Assembly (NCBI RefSeq): GCF_050003625.1
Contig: NW_027445841.1
Span: 124,001-188,000, forward strand
Reading direction: 5' to 3'
Origin: Haematobia irritans
Taxonomy: Eukaryota; Arthropoda; Insecta; Diptera; Muscidae
DNA length: 64,000 nucleotides
Below the pieces are notes generated by a model, which made no database searches, was not told the origin of the DNA, and worked only from the letters and a program-made list of their open reading frames with translations. Shown here piece by piece: positions 33,339 to 44,380 of this stretch (positions are counted from its first letter, which is position 1; the number at the start of each line of letters is the position of its first letter). The position numbers were made by a program, and so were the translations under genes.

Positions 33339-35370
33339 CAAGTATATACGGCCGTAAGTTCGGCCAGGCCGAAGCTTATGTACCCTCCATCATGGATTGC
33401 GTAGAAACTTCTTCTAAACACTGCCATCCACAATCGAATTACTTAACTTGCGGTAACGCTTGCAGATGGCACGATATCTTAAAACCTCCTAACACCATCT
33501 TCTAAATTGTGGTATATATTAAATCAAAAAAGATCGATCCAATACGTATATAATTCAGTTTGACAAAGTAGGCATACAATTTTGACAACATTTTCTACAG
33601 AAATAAAATTTTAACAAAGTTTTCTATAGAAATAAAATTTTCAGAAAATTTTCTATAAAAATAAAAATTTTGACAAAATTTTCTATAAAAATAAAAATTT
33701 TGACAAAATTTTCTATAGAAAGAAAATCTTGGTAGATTATTTTTGGCTCGAGTGGTAATCATGATTATGAACCGAATAAAATTTGAACAAAATTTTCTAT
33801 AGAAATAAAATTTTGACAAAATTTTCTATAGAAATAAAATTTTGACAATGATGAAAATTTTATTATGAACCGAATAAAATTTTAACAAAATTTTCTCTAG
33901 AAATAAAATTTTGACAAAATTTTCTATAGAAATAAAATTTTCAAAAAATGTCTATAGAAATAAAATTTTGGTAGATTATTTTTGGCCTAGTGGCAACCAT
34001 GATTATGAACCGATATGGACCAATTTTTGTGTGATTGGACCAATTTTGGTATGGTTGTTAGCGACCATATACTAACACCACGTTCCTAATTTGAACCGGA
34101 TCGGATGAATTTTGCTCCTCCAAGAGGCTCCGGAGTTCAAATCTGGAGAACGTTTTATATGGGGGCTATATATAACTATGGACCGATATGAACCAATTCT
34201 GGCACGGTTGTTAAAGATCATATACTAACACCATGTTCCAAATTACAACCGAATTGGATGAAATTTGCTTCTCTTGGAGACTTCGCAAGCCAAATCTGGG
34301 GATCGGTTTATAAGGGGACTATATATAATTATGGACCGATATGGACCAATTTTTGTATGGTTGTTAGAGACCATATACTAATACCATGTACCAAATTTCA
34401 CCCGTATCGGATGAAATTTGCTTCTCTTTGAGGCTCCACCAGCCAAATCTGGGGATCGGTTTATATGGGGGCTATATATTATTATGGTCCGATGTGGACC
34501 AATTTTTGCATAGTTGTTAGAGACCATATACTTACACCATGTACCAAATTTGAGCCCGATCGGATAAAATTTGCTTCTCTAAGAGGCTCGGCAAGCCAAA
34601 TCGGGGGATCGGTTTATATAGGGGGCTATATATAATTATGGACCGATGTGGACCAATTTTTGTATGGTTGTTAGAGACAATATATACGAACACCATGTAC
34701 CAAATTTCAGCTGGATCGGATGAAATTTGCTTCTCTTAGAGCAATCGCAATCCATATTTGGGGGTCCGTTTATATGGGGGTTATACGTAAAAGTGGACCG
34801 ATATGGACCAATTTTTGCTCGGTTGTTAGAGACCATATACTGACACCATGTACCAAATTTCAGCCTGATGGGATGAAATTTGTTTCTTTTAAAGCAATCG
34901 CAAGCCAAATTTGGGGATCGGTTTATATGGGGGCTATACGTAAAAGTGGACCGATATGGACCAATTTTTGCATGGTTGTTAGAGACCATATATTAACACC
35001 GTCTACCAAATTTCAGCCGGATCGGATGAAATATGCTTCTCTTTGAGGGTCTGCAAGCCAAATTTGGGGGTCCGTTTATATGGGAGCTATACGTAAAAGT
35101 GGACCGATATGGTCCATTTACAATACCATCCTACCTACATCAATAGCAACTACTTGTGCCAAGTTTCAAGTCGATAGCTTGTTTCGTTCGGAAGTTATCG
35201 TGATTTCAACAGACGGACGGACGGACGGACGGACATGCTCAGATCGACTCAGAATTTCACCACGACCCAGAATATATATACTTTATGGGGTCTTAGAGCA
35301 ATATTTCGATGTGTTACAAACGGAATGACAAAGTTAATATACCCCCATCCTATGGTGGAGGGTATAAAAA
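33339..35370 (+). mobile_element. Family C interspersed repeat inserted in mariner transposase
   Basis: The host codons on either side (AAGAAGAAA and GTGTTGTTCCACC) fix the ends. It starts CAAGTATATACGGCCGTAAG with hairpin TTCGGCCAGGCCGAA and TACCCTCCATCATGGAT. It ends with ACGGACGGACGGACGGACA, the sequence CATCCTATGGTGGAGGGTATAAAAA, and no obvious target duplication. Inside are minisatellite units at 33575-33965 and eight or so ~150-bp modules with TTTATATGGGGGCTATA and GGACCGATATGGACCAA. A 108-codon frame at 34720-35046 is module-derived. Confidence 0.9.
33575..33965 (-). repeat. 29-bp minisatellite units inside family C
   Basis: Inverse orientation of the array unit (ATAAAATTTTGACAAAATTTT and TTTCTATAGAAA), about ten copies interspersed with GGTAGATTATTTTTGGC segments, within the 5' third of the family C element. 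Confidence 0.85.
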
Positions 35371-36020
35371 GTGTTGTTCCACCAAGACAACACACCGTGT
35401 CACAAGTCATTGAGAACGATGGCATGAATTGGGGATTCGAATTGCTTCCCCACCCACCGTATTCTCGAGATCTGGCCCCAGCGACTTTTTCTTGTTCTCA
35501 GACCTCAAAAGGATGCTCGCAGGGAAAAATTTGGCTGCAATGAAGAGGTGATCGCCGAAACTGAGGCCTATTTTGAGGCAAAACCGAAGGAGTACTACCA
35601 AAATGGTATCAAAAAATTGGAAGGTCGTTATAATCGTTGTATCGCTCTTGAAGGGAACTATGTTGAATAATAAAAACGAATTTTGACAAAAAATTGTGTT
35701 TTTCTTTGTTAGACCGGGGACTTATCAGCCAACCTGTTAAGGATATGAGATCTGTGCGTCGACCCTACAGACACGGACTGGAGCGAAAAAGCTGCTTTCA
35801 GTACAGAGAACGGCAGCCCTGAGAATCACTTCAGCATACCGCACGGTGATAGCAGGGACCATCACAAGAGACCTCCAGGCAATTGAGCGACAAAAGGTTT
35901 TCGAGGCTAAGCAACAAGGCATGACGGACATGATACCGAACATTCAACAAGAGACCAGAGATATATGGCAGGACCGCTGGAGAAACGAGACAAAGAGCAG
36001 ATGGACACACCGCCTTATAT

Positions 36021-36096
36021 GGTTAAGTTAAAGTGGCAGCCCGATTAAGTTTCAGGCTCACTTAGACTATTCAGTCCATCGTGATACCTCGTTTAA
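36021..36096 (-). repeat. SINE 3' fragment
   Basis: Reads TGGTTAAGTTAAAGTGGCAGCC and GACTATTCAGTCCATCGTGATACC, the inverse of the SINE body and tail (GGCTGCCAC..., TATCACAATGGACTGAATAGTC). It forms the left edge of the minus-strand insertion in the RT host. Confidence 0.6.
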
Positions 36097-37378
36097 CTAA
36101 AAATACCTATTACATATGGGCACTTCTAGTTTTAACCACTGAACCTTCTCTATTATTTTCTTTTGTTGAACCAACCAGATTGTTCCAATAACCATTAACA
36201 GACTGCTTAAGTTAACGTTTTCCAGACCCGCCAGTAATCTAAAGCTATATGCCCCTAAAATTTGCTTACGCCTTACACAAAAAGCAGGACACTCACACAA
36301 GAGGTGTTTAATTGATTCCTTTTTCTCCGCATCATGACAGCTTCGCACCAATAGTTTTTGAAAATTCGGCTATCAGGCAGCGACCCGTTATAGCATATAT
36401 CAGGAGTGATATCTGACGTCTTGAGAACACTAGCATATCTAGAGTGCGGTTTAAGTTTAAATAGGGCCATATTTGCTTGGTGTCGTTACAACCCTTGCAA
36501 TTCTCCCATCGAACACTTGCCATCATGACACCTTTTCACGCAGCAAGAGCTTGCAGATAGCCAGGGGCATACCTACAGATTCTAGTTCCCCTGGAATATG
36601 TAAGGTAGTCCCTAGCCTTGCCAACAGGCACCCATATTAGGTGAATATTGTACTGCTCAGCCATCTCGTTGTGAAATTTGCGGCAGTCGATGGCCATTTT
36701 CGAGTTAAGGAACACAGAGTCCAAGGATTTTATTGCAGGTTGACTGTCTGAGTATATATTAATGCCTACATTTGTTGGAACATTACTTCTCAGCCAATTC
36801 GCCACCTCTCTTATTGCTAATATTTCAGCCTAAAAAAACACTACAGTGATTAGGTAATATTTTCGCTATTCGAAGTTCCAGATCTTTAGAATATACTCCG
36901 AAACCCACTTGTCTATCCATTTTGGAGCCATCAGTGTAGAAATCTATATATCTTTTATTCCCCGGGGTCTGTGTACACCACGCCTCACTGTTGGGAATTA
37001 GAGTTTCAAACTTTTTGTCGAAAAGTGGTTTCGCCAGAGTGTAATCTACTACGTTAGGCATATCTGGCATTATTTTGAGGACCGAACTGTGACCGTACAT
37101 TTTTTCCGAACACAGCGATAGCTCGCGCAACCGCACAGCCGTTGTTGCAGCTGACTGTTTGGCCAAAATGTCTAAAGGCAATAGATGCAGCATGACATTA
37201 AGGGAATCTGTTCCTGTCTTACTGAATGCGCCTGAGATACACAAGCACGCCATACGCTGAACTTTATCTAAACCTGTCGGTTGCTGAAGTGCTGGCCACC
37301 AGACTACAACACCATATAGCATTATAGGTCTAACCACTGCCGGGTATAGCCAATGCACAATTTTCGGTTTTAGTCCCC
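36097..37378 (-). pseudogene. RNase H-bearing non-LTR retrotransposon 3' fragment (I-group-like)
   Basis: Minus strand. 37358-36825 gives the end of an RT (HWLYPAVVRPIMLYGVVVWW, KVQRMACLCISGA) followed by RNase H start (YIDFYTDGSKMDRQVGFGVY). 36805-36536 continues RNase H (VGINIYSDSQPAIKSLDS, HLIWVPVGKA). 36351-36097 ends with a zinc-finger-like tail (ESIKHLLCECPAF). Frames shift at about 36826 and near 36530. RT followed by RNase H is typical of the I group and relatives. It is inserted antisense into the R1/Jockey-type fragment, whose coding resumes at about 37385. Confidence 0.8.
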
Positions 37379-38019
37379 ACTTTTATCTAAGTGACATAGA
37401 GCTATGGCGAGGAAGAAGATACGGGGAAGTGACGTATTACATAACTCAGATGCTCTCTGGTCACGGATACTTTCGAGAGTATCTGCATCGTATGGGGAAT
37501 TGCAGCTCAGAGAACTACATATACGAAGAAGAAGAAGAGGTTGCGGATGATGCCGAGCATACATTCTATACATGTAGCCGGTGGGCAGAGCGACGGACAA
37601 AGCTGGAAGACGAAATTGGACATGTCTCTCCCAGAAATATAGTCCAGAAGATGGTAAAGAGTGAGAAGAACTGGGAAGCCATAGGACGATTTGTAGAACA
37701 CGTCCTCCGCAGGAAGAAGATTGACATGGCGACTACGAAACGAGTAATGTAGGCTCGAATCTGGATGCGGACTACAAGGAGATGGTCACGGACCACGTGG
37801 GGTCCACATCGAAGTACTGCCAAGACGGTTCTGAAGTGTCAATCATACCCCGTCGGAAGAGGGATGGGGTTTAAGCCGATAGCCATTTGGAATACTGCAC
37901 ACTGGTGGAAACACTGTCAGGTGCATAAAGCATTTTCCTACTCACAGCCACAAAAAATTTCCCGAATATGAGAAAAATTCCTTTCACATTAATATTATTG
38001 TGTTTGATTCAGTTAAACA

Positions 38020-38178
38020 AGTGTCAAGCCGATAACTTGTTTCATCCGGATGGACGGACATCATTAGATCGATTCAGTATATCACCACGACCCCAAATAT
38101 AGAGACCAATATTTCTATGCGTTACAAACGGAGTGACAATGTTAGTATACCCCATTCCTACAATGGAGGGTATAACAA
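38020..38178 (+). repeat. Family C 3'-end fragment
   Basis: Matches the last ~160 bp of family C: CAAGCCGATAACTTGTTTC, a single GGACGGACAT, CACGACCCCAAATATA, GCGTTACAAACGGAGTGACAA and CCTACAATGGAGGGTATAA. Confidence 0.7.
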
Positions 38179-38779
38179 TAAATTGAAATGGATTCAGTAC
38201 CACAAAAAAGTCATAATAAATCGAAAGGATTTGAAATTTCAGTACAACGTAGATGAAATGCAGTGGGCAATACAACTGAGCAACAACCAATCAATGGTAG
38301 CTCTCAGTCATCCAGATGATATTGATGAAAGTTTTACCGTGGAGATTTATAGAACCAAGCACAATGGGTGCTGTCGTCTCTCTTAGAATTGAATTCCAAT
38401 AAATTTCAATAGTACACCAACTAGTAGAATACAATTAATTTGTAGTAGTAGAAATACAATTAATTTCTTTGTGAAATGAAAACTTGACTTATTGTTCTAA
38501 GTCCCATTTTCATTAAGCTACTTTAGTGCGGATTTAGCTAACCAACTATTAACCCATTTTAGAGATAAACCTGTCATCCTGCTAATATATTCATATGCTA
38601 TAACTGCATAAAAATTTTAAATGAACCATGACAAAACTTTTGGGAAATTCGCACAAAAAAATAATCCTTGTAAATAAGCCCAAATCGAAAAGGAATGAAA
38701 AACATTAATCACATCGAACAAGGAAAAGTAGCATAACTGCTCTTAAAAAGGCTAGACGTCGCCCTGCAGACTTTTCGCC
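38179..38779. other. Unassigned stretch with an 89-codon frame
   Basis: The plus frame 38117-38386 starts in the family C fragment. Its later part (ALSHPDDIDESFTVEIYRT) looks less biased than repeat-derived frames, but I recognise no family. The rest, to 38779, is AT-rich without features. Confidence 0.3.
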
Positions 38780-38990
38780 CATCGGTCAGAAAGATTTTCT
38801 GGAAATCACAAGGTACGATTGAATTATCGATCTGCCTGTTGAAGGATAAAACTATCATTAGTCTGTACTACGACGACTTGTTGTACCAATTCGATGTAGA
38901 ATTGAAGAAATTCGAATTAAGAAAAAGAACCACTTTGCCATGAAAAGTGCTTCTTCACCAGGAGAACACATCGTTCGTTCCTTCTGTCTA
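38780..38990 (+). pseudogene. Degenerate mariner transposase relic
   Basis: Translation keeps the order of a mariner core: IFWKSQGTIELSICLLKDK (as in IFWD.GI...LE.GKTI), YYDDLLYQFDVELKK (as YY..LL..L...), then VLLHQEN (as VLFHQDN, the second catalytic box, here with Glu). There is a TGA just before that box and no terminal repeats visible. This is an old relic, different from the element at 32422. Confidence 0.55.
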
Positions 38991-39602
38991 TGTTACATTT
39001 GGAAACGTAGCAGTTCTAAAATGTATTATTTGCCAGATCCCCCTTAAAGGTACCATTACTCCACAGTAATCTGGTTTTTATTGTGTATGACGTAATCAAA
39101 CTAGTACTCTTTTCTGCAAATCTATGACATTTGATAATCTTACCCCACTGTGCAAGTAAGAGGCTTCACCAAACTTATGCAAAGTTTCATTATTTCGTCT
39201 ATTTATCGAACAAATTCAGTCAGCAGCAGTGAAAACTTTCCCTCTCTGTGGTTACGAATGTGTTTACATAAAGTAAGACCAACTATTGGAAAATTTACGT
39301 ACTCTTCTTATCCATTTCACCAACATAAGAGAAAATCGTACATTACATCAGTCGGTTGTATCGGCCAATATCACACGCAGAAAATAAAAATAAAAATGGG
39401 ATATGAATTTTTGTCTTCCGAATAACTAAGAGATAGACAAGCGGACGGAAACCCATGGCTAGATCGATTCAATTCAATCTTTATCTTCCGTATAACTAAG
39501 AGATGAATAGATGGACGGAAACCCATGGCTAGATCGATTCAAGATCTAGCCATCGATCTAAGACTATCAGCTACCCTGTAGTTTGTCTTTAAAAAATAAA
39601 AA
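38991..39602. other. No gene; ~65-bp imperfect tandem duplication
   Basis: 39405-39475 (TTGTCTTCCGAATAACTAAG...GGCTAGATCGATTCAA) is followed by a close second copy at 39476-39542. The second copy ends in GGCTAGATCGATTCAAGATCTAGCC, a 9-bp-stem inverted repeat. The 91-codon frame 39150-39425 has no motif. Confidence 0.4.
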
Positions 39603-40948
39603 CAAGTGTAAACGACCGTAAGTTCGGCCAGGCCGAATCTTATATACCCTCCTCCATGGATTGCATTGGAAATTGTACTAAAGACTGTCATCCACAAACG
39701 AATTACTTGAGTTGCGGTAACACTTGCCGATTTCAAGGTTTCTTAAACCTGCTTAACACCGTCTACTCAATTGTAAGTTAGTCTATACGGAGTATATATA
39801 AAAAAAGGTCGATTAAATACTATATAATTCAGTTTGAAAAATTTTCTATAGAAATAAAGTTTTGACAAAATTTTCTATAGAAATACAATTTTGCTAGATT
39901 ATTTTAGGGATCGGCTATATATAACTATAGACGGGTATGGACCAATTTTGGCATGGTTGTTAGCGGCCATACACTAGCACAATGTACAAAATTTCACCCC
40001 GTATCAAATTTTAACCGGATCCGATGAATTTTGGTCCCCTAAGAGCTCCGGAGGTCAAATCTGGGGATCGGTTTAAATGGGGGTTATATAATTAAGACCG
40101 GCGTGGACCAATTTTTGCATGGTTGCTAGAGACCATATACTAACACCACGTACCAAATTTAAACCGGATCGGGTGAGTTTTGCTCTTCCAAGGTGCTCTG
40201 GAGGTCAAATCTGGGGATACGTTTATATGGGGGCTATATATAATTGCGGCTGATATATGTTGGATACCATATACTTACATCACGTACCAAATTTCAACCG
40301 AATCGGATGAATTTTGCTCTTTCAAGGGGCTCCGGAGGTCAAATCTGGGGATCGGTTTATATGGGGGCTATATATAATTATGGACCGATGTGGACCAATT
40401 TTTGCATGGTTTTTAAAGACTATATACTAACACCATGTACCAAATTTCAGCCGGATCGGAAGAAATTTGCTTCTCTTAGAGGGTCCGAAAACCAAATTGG
40501 GGGATCGGTTTATATGGGGGCTATATATAATTGTGGACCGATGTGAACCAATTTTTTCAGGTTGTTAGAGATACTAACACCATGTACCAAATTTCGGATG
40601 AAATTTGCTTCTCTTAGATGTCTGCATGCCAAATTTGGGGGCCCGTTTATATGGGGGCTATACGTAAAAGTGGACCGATATGGCTCATTTGCAATACCAT
40701 CTGACCTACATCAATAACAACTACTTGTGCCAAGTTTCAAGTCGATAGCTTGTTTCGTTCGGAAGTTAGCGTGATTCCAACAGACGGACGGACGGACGGA
40801 CGGACGGACGTACATGCTCAGATCGACTCAGAATTTCACCGCGACCCAGAATATATATACTTTATGGGGTCTTAGATCAATATTTCGATGTGTTACAAAC
40901 GGAATGACAAAGTTAATATACCCCCCATCCTATGGTGGAGGGTATAAT
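39603..40948 (+). mobile_element. Family C interspersed repeat, shorter complete copy
   Basis: Starts CAAGTGTAAACGACCGTAAG plus the hairpin TTCGGCCAGGCCGAA and ends CATCCTATGGTGGAGGGTATAA. It has two minisatellite units (39835-39900), five or six ~150-bp modules and a GGAC microsatellite (40783-40810). No coding capacity; the 100-codon frame at 40244-40546 is module-derived. Confidence 0.85.
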
Positions 40949-40977
40949 AAAATGAAATGAAATTAAATGAAATGTCC

Positions 40978-41085
40978 AGCATTATCCTTTACAGGATCGT
41001 GGTTTCAAACTCAGTTTCGACCAAACACCAACAAGTTTTTTGAGCCTGAAATTTCGGGCTGCCACTATACCTAACCTAACCTAAC
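40978..41085 (+). mobile_element. SINE, internally deleted copy
   Basis: Fragments of the SINE head (GGATCGTGGTTTCAAACTCAG, a decayed B box) are joined to the body end (GAGCCTGAAATTTCGGGCTGCC) and tail (TACCTAACCTAACCTAAC). It lacks most of the middle. Confidence 0.7.
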
Positions 41086-41897
41086 TTTGATTTTGATTGC
41101 TAGAACGATTTCGATCGATTTCAATTAGGTTGAAAAAATGTTTATTTGAGGTTTCATTATATGGGGATGAAATATAAATCGATATTAACATAGTTCATTA
41201 TATAAAGAGAAATATTTTTGTGTACAATTCTTATAGGATGTCATATACTCCACTTTGTAGCATTGCTTTATGCTGACAGTAACCTTAACATTGTTATTGC
41301 AATAATTTTTATTTGCGTGTAATATCTTTCCCAGCATATTCATTCACCGACATATTGAATGGTCTCCTCCCCATTAAAATGTGTTTGTGGCCATGTCAAG
41401 TAGTCTTCACCATCACAACCACCCAAATTTCATTCAACAATGGCTCAGTAACCCATCAACCCAAAAACTTGATGATGCGGATGCTGCTGCATCTCAGGAT
41501 GTGGTGACTGACAATGAATGGGTAATAGTTTCCATGATGCTTTACTTGGCTCTCTGTGTGAACTTAAAGAATATAAATAAACTTTGGTTTTTGGGATGTA
41601 CCAAGTTCCTTAGTTGCACCAAATAGTTTTGTGGCATAGTCCATGTGTCCTCATTGCTATTGTCAAACTTTTCAGTTTTTCGTTTTTTTTTTTTGGGCAG
41701 TGCTCTACTAGTTTGCTTCTTTAGTTTGGGTTGTCTTCCTCTAGAGCGGTAGTAGTTCTTTTAGATTGTTGCGGGAAACTTTATTGCACTTTAATGTATT
41801 TGTTTGGGTTAAGAAAATTTAAATGTACTCTTAGGTGTGACAAAATGTTCTAAATGCATTTCAGGTGATCCACAGAGCTGGACAACCTCGTAATTGA
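41086..41897. other. Non-repetitive stretch, no supported gene
   Basis: Two overlapping plus frames (41313-41507 and 41381-41626) in different phases, no recognisable domain. Base composition is slightly less AT-rich than its surroundings at 41330-41520. It could include an exon, but I cannot support one. Confidence 0.35.
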
Positions 41898-42200
41898 TTT
41901 TTATATCCTCCACCATAGGATGGTAAAATATTGATCTCAGATACCATAAAGTATATATATTCTGGGTCTTGGTGAAATTCTTAATCGATCTAGCGATGTG
42001 CATATGTTACGTCCGCTAATTTCCAAAAGAAACAAGCTTTCGACATGGAACTTTATATTTATTTTATATTTTATTTATAATTGGTGTAGGTCGGATCACA
42101 CTGCCAATGGGTCCTAGCTGCCCTTTTTTAAGTATAGGCCGACCCCCAGATATGATTTCCGGAGCCTGTAGGAAGATAAAATTTCATCCGATCCGGTCAC
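41898..42200 (-). repeat. Family C fragment
   Basis: On the plus strand it reads TTTTTATATCCTCCACCATAGGATGG, ATACCATAAAGTATATATATTC, then GTCGGATCACACTGCCAATGG and CCGACCCCCAGATATGA, the inverse of the family C 3' third. The GTCC microsatellite is gone. Confidence 0.65.
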
Positions 42201-42339
42201 TTTAATATGGGTTTGTCATCGACAGGCTAAATTTATACTTTAGGACACGACCAAAGGAGATGTCCTGTGACAACTTAGTAGGACTTCCCCATTGCCATGA
42301 TCTCATGAACCAGTCTGGGACAAACTCTTACGAAACTGT

Positions 42340-42605
42340 TTTATTTTGGGCATTCGAATCGCACCAGAAGAATAAATCACTACCACTACTGAAGCCAGGC
42401 AAAGACCCGAGCAAAGATGATTCGTACAGACCGATCTCCTTTCTCTCGCCAGTAGCCAAGATACTTGAGGCTCTATTTCTTTTTCGCCTTGTGGAGAATT
42501 TTCCTGCTAGCAACCATTAACATGGATTCCGTAAAGTACATAATACAACAATAGATTTGCATACAATTTCAGAATACATAAATAGCGGAGTCAAGCAGCT
42601 CAAGC
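42340..42605 (+). pseudogene. Jockey-like reverse transcriptase fragment
   Basis: Translation contains LPLLKPGKDPSKDDSYRPIS, LSPVAKILEALFLFRLVENF, a TAA, then HGFRKVHNTTIDLHTISEYI, in the order of the N-terminal RT fingers of Jockey-group elements (LLKPGK.P....YRPISLL...K..E......HGFR...ST). About 90 codons remain, interrupted by one stop. It is cut off by the minisatellite array at 42605. Confidence 0.75.
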
Positions 42606-43137
42606 CAAATTTTTCACAATTTTATTTCTGTAAACATTTTTGTCCAAATTTTATTTCTAAAGAAAATTTTGTCAACATTTTATTTCTATAGAAAATTTTG
42701 TCAACATTTTATTTCTATAGAAAAATTTTGTCAAAATTTTTTTTCTAAAGAATGTTTGGTCAAAATTTTATTTCTATAGAAAATTTTGTCAAAATTTTAT
42801 TCCTATCGAAAATTTTATCACATTTTATTTATATAGAAAATTTTGTCAAAAGTCTATTTCTATAGAAAAATTTTGTAAAAATTTTATTTCTATAGAAAAT
42901 TTTGTCAAAATTTTATTTTTATAGAAAGTTTTGTCAAAATTTTATTTCTGTAGAAAATTTTGTCAAAATTTTATTTCCATAGAAAATTTTGTCATAATTT
43001 TATTCCTATAGAAAATTTTGTAAAAATTGTATTTCTATAGAAAGTTTTGTCAAAATTTTTTTTTTCTAAATAAAGTTTTCTCAAAATTTTATTTCTATAG
43101 AATATTTTGTCAAAATTTTATTTCTTTAGAAAATTTT
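42606..43137 (+). repeat. 29-bp minisatellite (array 4, left part)
   Basis: Same unit as the arrays at 2690 and 24520. It ends where a 441-bp repeat block begins in the sequence AAATTTTGTTATTGTTG. Confidence 0.88.
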
Positions 43138-44380
43138 GTTATTGTTGTTTTTTTTTTTTTGTTTTTTGATCTCAGCTTAAAGCCATGCATTGACTAAACT
43201 ACAAGTGTAGCTTAACCAACAGAGGAAAAGTATGCTTGTCAAATTTATTTGGGCAAAGCCCTATAGACTGCAAGATGGTTGGATGTACAGCTGTTTCGGA
43301 ATTACCACATTCCTCATCAGCATCCTCTACTTGCAGCAAAACTATCAACCAATTATCAGAATAAATTCGGGTAATTCACTCAACCCAACGTGAACTACAC
43401 TTGAACCTCCCGAAAAAGGGTTTGATAGTCGGCTACTGCCTAAACAAATTTGCCAGCATATCTCTTTTCCTTTGCCAAACTCAAATCATCGATTTGTATG
43501 TATTTGGCTGGGTTTGTTTTTGAGCGTGCTTCCTCTATCTTCATTCGTTTTGTTTGTTATTGTTGGCTTCTCTTCAATCGTTATTGTTGTTTTTTTTTTT
43601 TGTTTTTTGATCTCAGCTTAAAGCCATGCATTGACTAAACTACAAGTGTAGCTTAACCAACAGAGGAAAAGTATGCTTGTCAAATTTATTTGGGCAAAGC
43701 CCTATAGACTGCAAGATGGTTGGATGTACAGCTGTTTCGGAATTACCACATTCCTCATCAGCATCCTCTACTTGCAGCAAAACTATCAACCAATTATCAG
43801 AATAAATTCGGGTAATTCACTCAACCCAACGTGAACTACACTTGAACCTCCCGAAAAAGGGTTTGATAGTCGGCTACTGCCTAAACAAATTTGCCAGCAT
43901 ATCTCTTTTCCTTTGCCAAACTCAAATCATCGATTTGTATGTATTTGGCTGGGTTTGTTTTTGAGCGTGCTTCCTCTATCTTCATTCGTTTTGTTTGTTA
44001 TTGTTGGCTTCTCTTCAATCGTTATTGTTGTTTTTTTTTTTTTTTTTTTTTGTTTTTTGATCTCAGCTTAAAGCCATGCATTGACTAAACTACAAGTGTA
44101 GCTTAACCAACAGAGGAAAAGTATGCTTGTCAAATTTATTTGGGCAAAGCCCTATAGACTGCAAGATGGTTGGATGTACAGCTGTTTCGGAATTACCACA
44201 TTCCTCATCAGCATCCTCTACTTGCAGCAAAACTATCAACCAATTATCAGAATAAATTCGGGTAATTCACTCAACCCAACGTGAACTACACTTGAACCTC
44301 CCGAAAAAGGGTTTGATAGTCGGCTACTGCCTAAACAAATTTGCCAGCATATCTCTTTTCCTTTGCCAAACTCAAATCAT
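43138..44380 (+). repeat. ~441-bp unit in 2.8 tandem copies
   Basis: Copies start at 43138, 43580 and 44021 with GTTATTGTTGTTTTTTT. The periods are 442 and 441 bp, and the differences are almost only in T-run length. The third copy stops at CAAACTCAAATCATC where the minisatellite resumes. The unit contains CAAGCTCAGC-like and GGAATTACCACATTCCTCATC segments and a 62-65 codon frame repeated in two copies, with no known motif. It is probably a dispersed repeat amplified in place; its family is unknown to me. Confidence 0.9.

Larger units (their letters stand above)
32601..35670 (+). pseudogene. Mariner (D34D) transposase pseudogene
   Basis: The ATG at 32601 begins MGKKEFRVL. Small indels in A-runs at about 32650 and 32745 break the N-terminus. 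The open part 32730-33338 contains a homeodomain-like region with WVPLELT (the WVPHEL-type linker), the first catalytic Asp in VTMDETWLHHY, and GKVIASIFWDAHGIV. A 2-kb family C element follows, then VLFHQDN (second Asp) at about 35373, HPPYSRDLAP, and two more single-base deletions near 35480 and 35528. The third catalytic position lies just after the first of these. The frame would end at TAA 35668-35670. Clearly inactive. Confidence 0.9.
32422..35737 (+). mobile_element. D34D mariner element, split by a family C repeat
   Basis: Terminal inverted repeats ACAGGTTGGCTGATAAGTCT (32422 onward) and the inverse of ACAGGTTGGCTGATAAGTCC (ending 35737), with TA on both sides (32420-32421, 35738-35739). 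Removing the family C insertion (33339-35370) leaves about 1.28 kb, the usual mariner length. It is inserted inside the TAT codon of the host RT motif SILLYG. Confidence 0.92.
30395..37760 (+). pseudogene. R1/Jockey-group non-LTR retrotransposon ORF2 fragment, interrupted four times
   Basis: Host of a nested cluster. Segments in order: 30395-30634, 30931-31026, 32297-32421, 35738-36020 and 37379-37742. They read as one reverse-transcriptase C-terminal region: PDDTFLVGYADNIAAVVKAR around 30440-30505 (the catalytic FADD-type box, here YADN), KTELLLL, ADTMTSRLTRLM, TNSILLYG, VQRTAALRIT and finally EVTYYITQMLSGHGYF. Removing the Tc1-like and mariner insertions with one TA each restores the frame. 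Other damage includes a TAG at about 30553 and the second catalytic Asp replaced by Asn. The 5' part (endonuclease, most of RT) is absent. 37743-37975 is probably its 3' untranslated region. Clade is not certain. Confidence 0.8.
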
